Below, in pieces: positions 62,904 to 64,000 of a stretch of DNA of 64,000 nt. Position 1 is the stretch's first letter; each line of letters begins with the position of its first letter. The translations under genes were made by a program, and so were the position numbers. The stretch is taken from contig NC_018020.1 in NCBI RefSeq assembly GCF_000266885.1, positions 3,534,001-3,598,000 of the forward strand, read 5' to 3'. The notes under the pieces were generated by a model. It did no database searches. It was not told the DNA's origin and was given only the letters and a program-made list of their open reading frames with translations. The stretch comes from Turneriella parva DSM 21527 (GTDB taxonomy: Bacteria; Spirochaetota; Leptospiria; Turneriellales; Turneriellaceae).

Positions 62904-63569
62904 ATGAAAACGGGTGTATCGTCAATTAAAAAAGCCCTTTTTGCCGAGTTCAGCTTGGTAGCAAAGGCGCTTTCAAACCCTATCCGGCTGGAAATGCTGG
63001 ATTATTTGGCGCAAATGGAGTGTTCGGTTGAGTTTCTGGCCCAGAAATGTAATCAGAAAATTGGCAATATTTCCCAACATCTTAAAACAATGTCCCGCGC
63101 AGGGCTTGTCCGTAGCCGTCGCGAGGGAATTTTTATTTACTACGCCCAAACCGAAGTTGCCCAGACTCTAACCGATGCACTCGCAAATACCGCTGTCAAA
63201 TCGTCACCCGCAGCAAGTGAAATTATCCGTTCTTACTTCGATCAAAAAGACACGCTTTCTCGCTACGATGCCGAACAGATTATCACTGCGATCAAGAACC
63301 GTGATATCGTTCTTATCGACGTTAGACCACATGACGAATTTGACGCTGGCCACATTGAAGGCGCACGCTCAATTCCGTTAAAGGAGCTTGAGGCAGAACT
63401 TACGAATTTGCCTAAGGGTTCAGAAATCGTCGCGTATTGCAGGGGGCCATACTGTGTCCTATCCGTCGAAGCAGTCGCCGTACTTGAAAGACACGGCTTC
63501 AAGGCGAGTCGCTTAAGCGAAGGTTTGCCGCAATGGCGGCAAAAAGGGCTGCCCATTCAGGTCGCGTAG
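62904..63569 (+). CDS. ArsR-family regulator fused to a rhodanese domain
   Basis: 221 residues: an ArsR winged helix (AKALSNPIRLEMLDYLAQ, QKCNQKIGNISQHLKTMSRAGL) and a C-terminal rhodanese domain (IVLIDVRPHDEFDAGHIEGA) with active loop YCRGPYCVLS, catalytic Cys present. Such fusions sense reactive sulfur and control YeeE and related genes. The palindrome TATTCTAT-6-ATAGAATA ends 1 base before the ATG. Confidence 0.85.
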   Translation: MKTGVSSIKKALFAEFSLVAKALSNPIRLEMLDYLAQMECSVEFLAQKCNQKIGNISQHLKTMSRAGLVRSRREGIFIYYAQTEVAQTLTDALANTAVKSSPAASEIIRSYFDQKDTLSRYDAEQIITAIKNRDIVLIDVRPHDEFDAGHIEGARSIPLKELEAELTNLPKGSEIVAYCRGPYCVLSVEAVAVLERHGFKASRLSEGLPQWRQKGLPIQVA

Positions 63570-63585
63570 GAACTACGGTATATTC

Positions 63586-63936
63586 ATGAGCTTCATTTTG
63601 TTCAAATATGCGGTAACTGCTGGCTTCATCGTATTGGCGTCAGAAATTGCGAAGCGCAGTGACAAATTCGGCGCATTGATTTTAGCATTGCCCTTAATGA
63701 CGATTCTCACCCTATTTTGGCTTTCTGCCGAAAATCAATCCGAAGAAAAAATTGCGAACCATGCCTACTATACATTCTGGTATGTAATTCCTACGCTTCC
63801 GCTGTTTTTACTATTTCCGATACTGCTTCGCAGCTTCGGATTTAGTCTAGCCATGGTGCTATTCACAATCGGCACCGTGTTGAGCTTTGTTATCTGTTCG
63901 ATGATTTTTAGAAAGTTTGGCATTGATTTGTATTAA
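63586..63936 (+). CDS. DUF3147 membrane protein
   Basis: 116 residues with four membrane segments; FKYAVTAGFIVLASEIAKRSDKFGAL is the DUF3147 opening. It follows the regulator by 16 bases in the same direction, likely one operon. Function unknown. The last 64 bases of the window hold no feature I can name. Confidence 0.75.
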   Translation: MSFILFKYAVTAGFIVLASEIAKRSDKFGALILALPLMTILTLFWLSAENQSEEKIANHAYYTFWYVIPTLPLFLLFPILLRSFGFSLAMVLFTIGTVLSFVICSMIFRKFGIDLY

Positions 63937-64000
63937 GAAACCGATAACCCTGATATATGCACGATATTTCATTTTTTTTAAAAATCGCAGCGATAGCCAT

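Noticed and set aside
1-64000. Integrase gene, attI site, tRNA or rRNA genes
   Set aside because: I looked for a tyrosine recombinase and for RNA genes and saw none; the integrase is probably to the left of the window.

Overview
The window is almost entirely one stretch of a large chromosomal (sedentary) integron. I can place 68 attC recombination sites between about 2148 and 60489, all in the same orientation, separating 67 complete gene cassettes plus the end of one more. No integrase gene and no attI site are in the window; with this attC orientation they should lie to the left. The attC sites are GC-rich and long (about 190-226 bp); the cargo genes are AT-richer. Many cargo proteins are lipoproteins with loose lipoboxes (LNC, IDC, ATC, AKC, NIC), which is typical of spirochaetes, so a Leptospira/Turneriella-like spirochaete is my best guess, at low confidence.

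Layout: 1-2147 is the end of a multi-gene cassette (unknown gene, SAM methyltransferase, MFS transporter). 2148-60489 is the array. Forty-three cassettes carry recognisable genes; ten of these carry the genes in antisense orientation. Cargo includes eight or nine toxin-antitoxin loci (two PIN systems with small partners, DUF433/DUF5615, a Panacea-domain pair, MqsRA, BrnTA, AbrB/PIN, a ParDE-like pair and a truncated BrnT), two HEPN proteins, PLD-like, CoiA-like and restriction-nuclease-like proteins, six SH3-domain secreted proteins, outer-membrane beta-barrels, AHSA1-type proteins and membrane proteins. Twenty-five cassettes belong to two ORF-poor repeat families, named here A (about 459 bp, 15 copies) and B (about 577 bp, 10 copies). 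Three copies of one IS3-family element sit at 21932, 29872 and 55272; two interrupt cassette genes with clean 5-bp target duplications, and the third has hybrid flanks.

The most interesting signal is in the cassette ends. The first 15-23 bp of nearly every cassette are complementary to the last 15-23 bp before its own attC, far beyond the usual 7-base core, and the sequence differs from cassette type to cassette type. Numbering the crossover G as 1, position 8 is always G, and position 11 is always A at the 5' end but C opposite it at the 3' end. That is an A.C mismatch on the top strand and a G.T wobble on the bottom strand, which is the recombining strand in integrons. Inside these ends many cassettes carry a short hairpin of variable stem and conserved loop NTCCNT. 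The hairpins frame all ten antisense cassettes and most toxin-antitoxin cassettes but few promoterless forward ones.

60490-64000 is ordinary chromosome or an unclosed last cassette: a leftward operon (methyltransferase, YeeE/YedE transporter, fatty acid hydroxylase) divergent from a BigR-like ArsR-rhodanese regulator and a DUF3147 membrane protein, suggesting sulfur-species handling.
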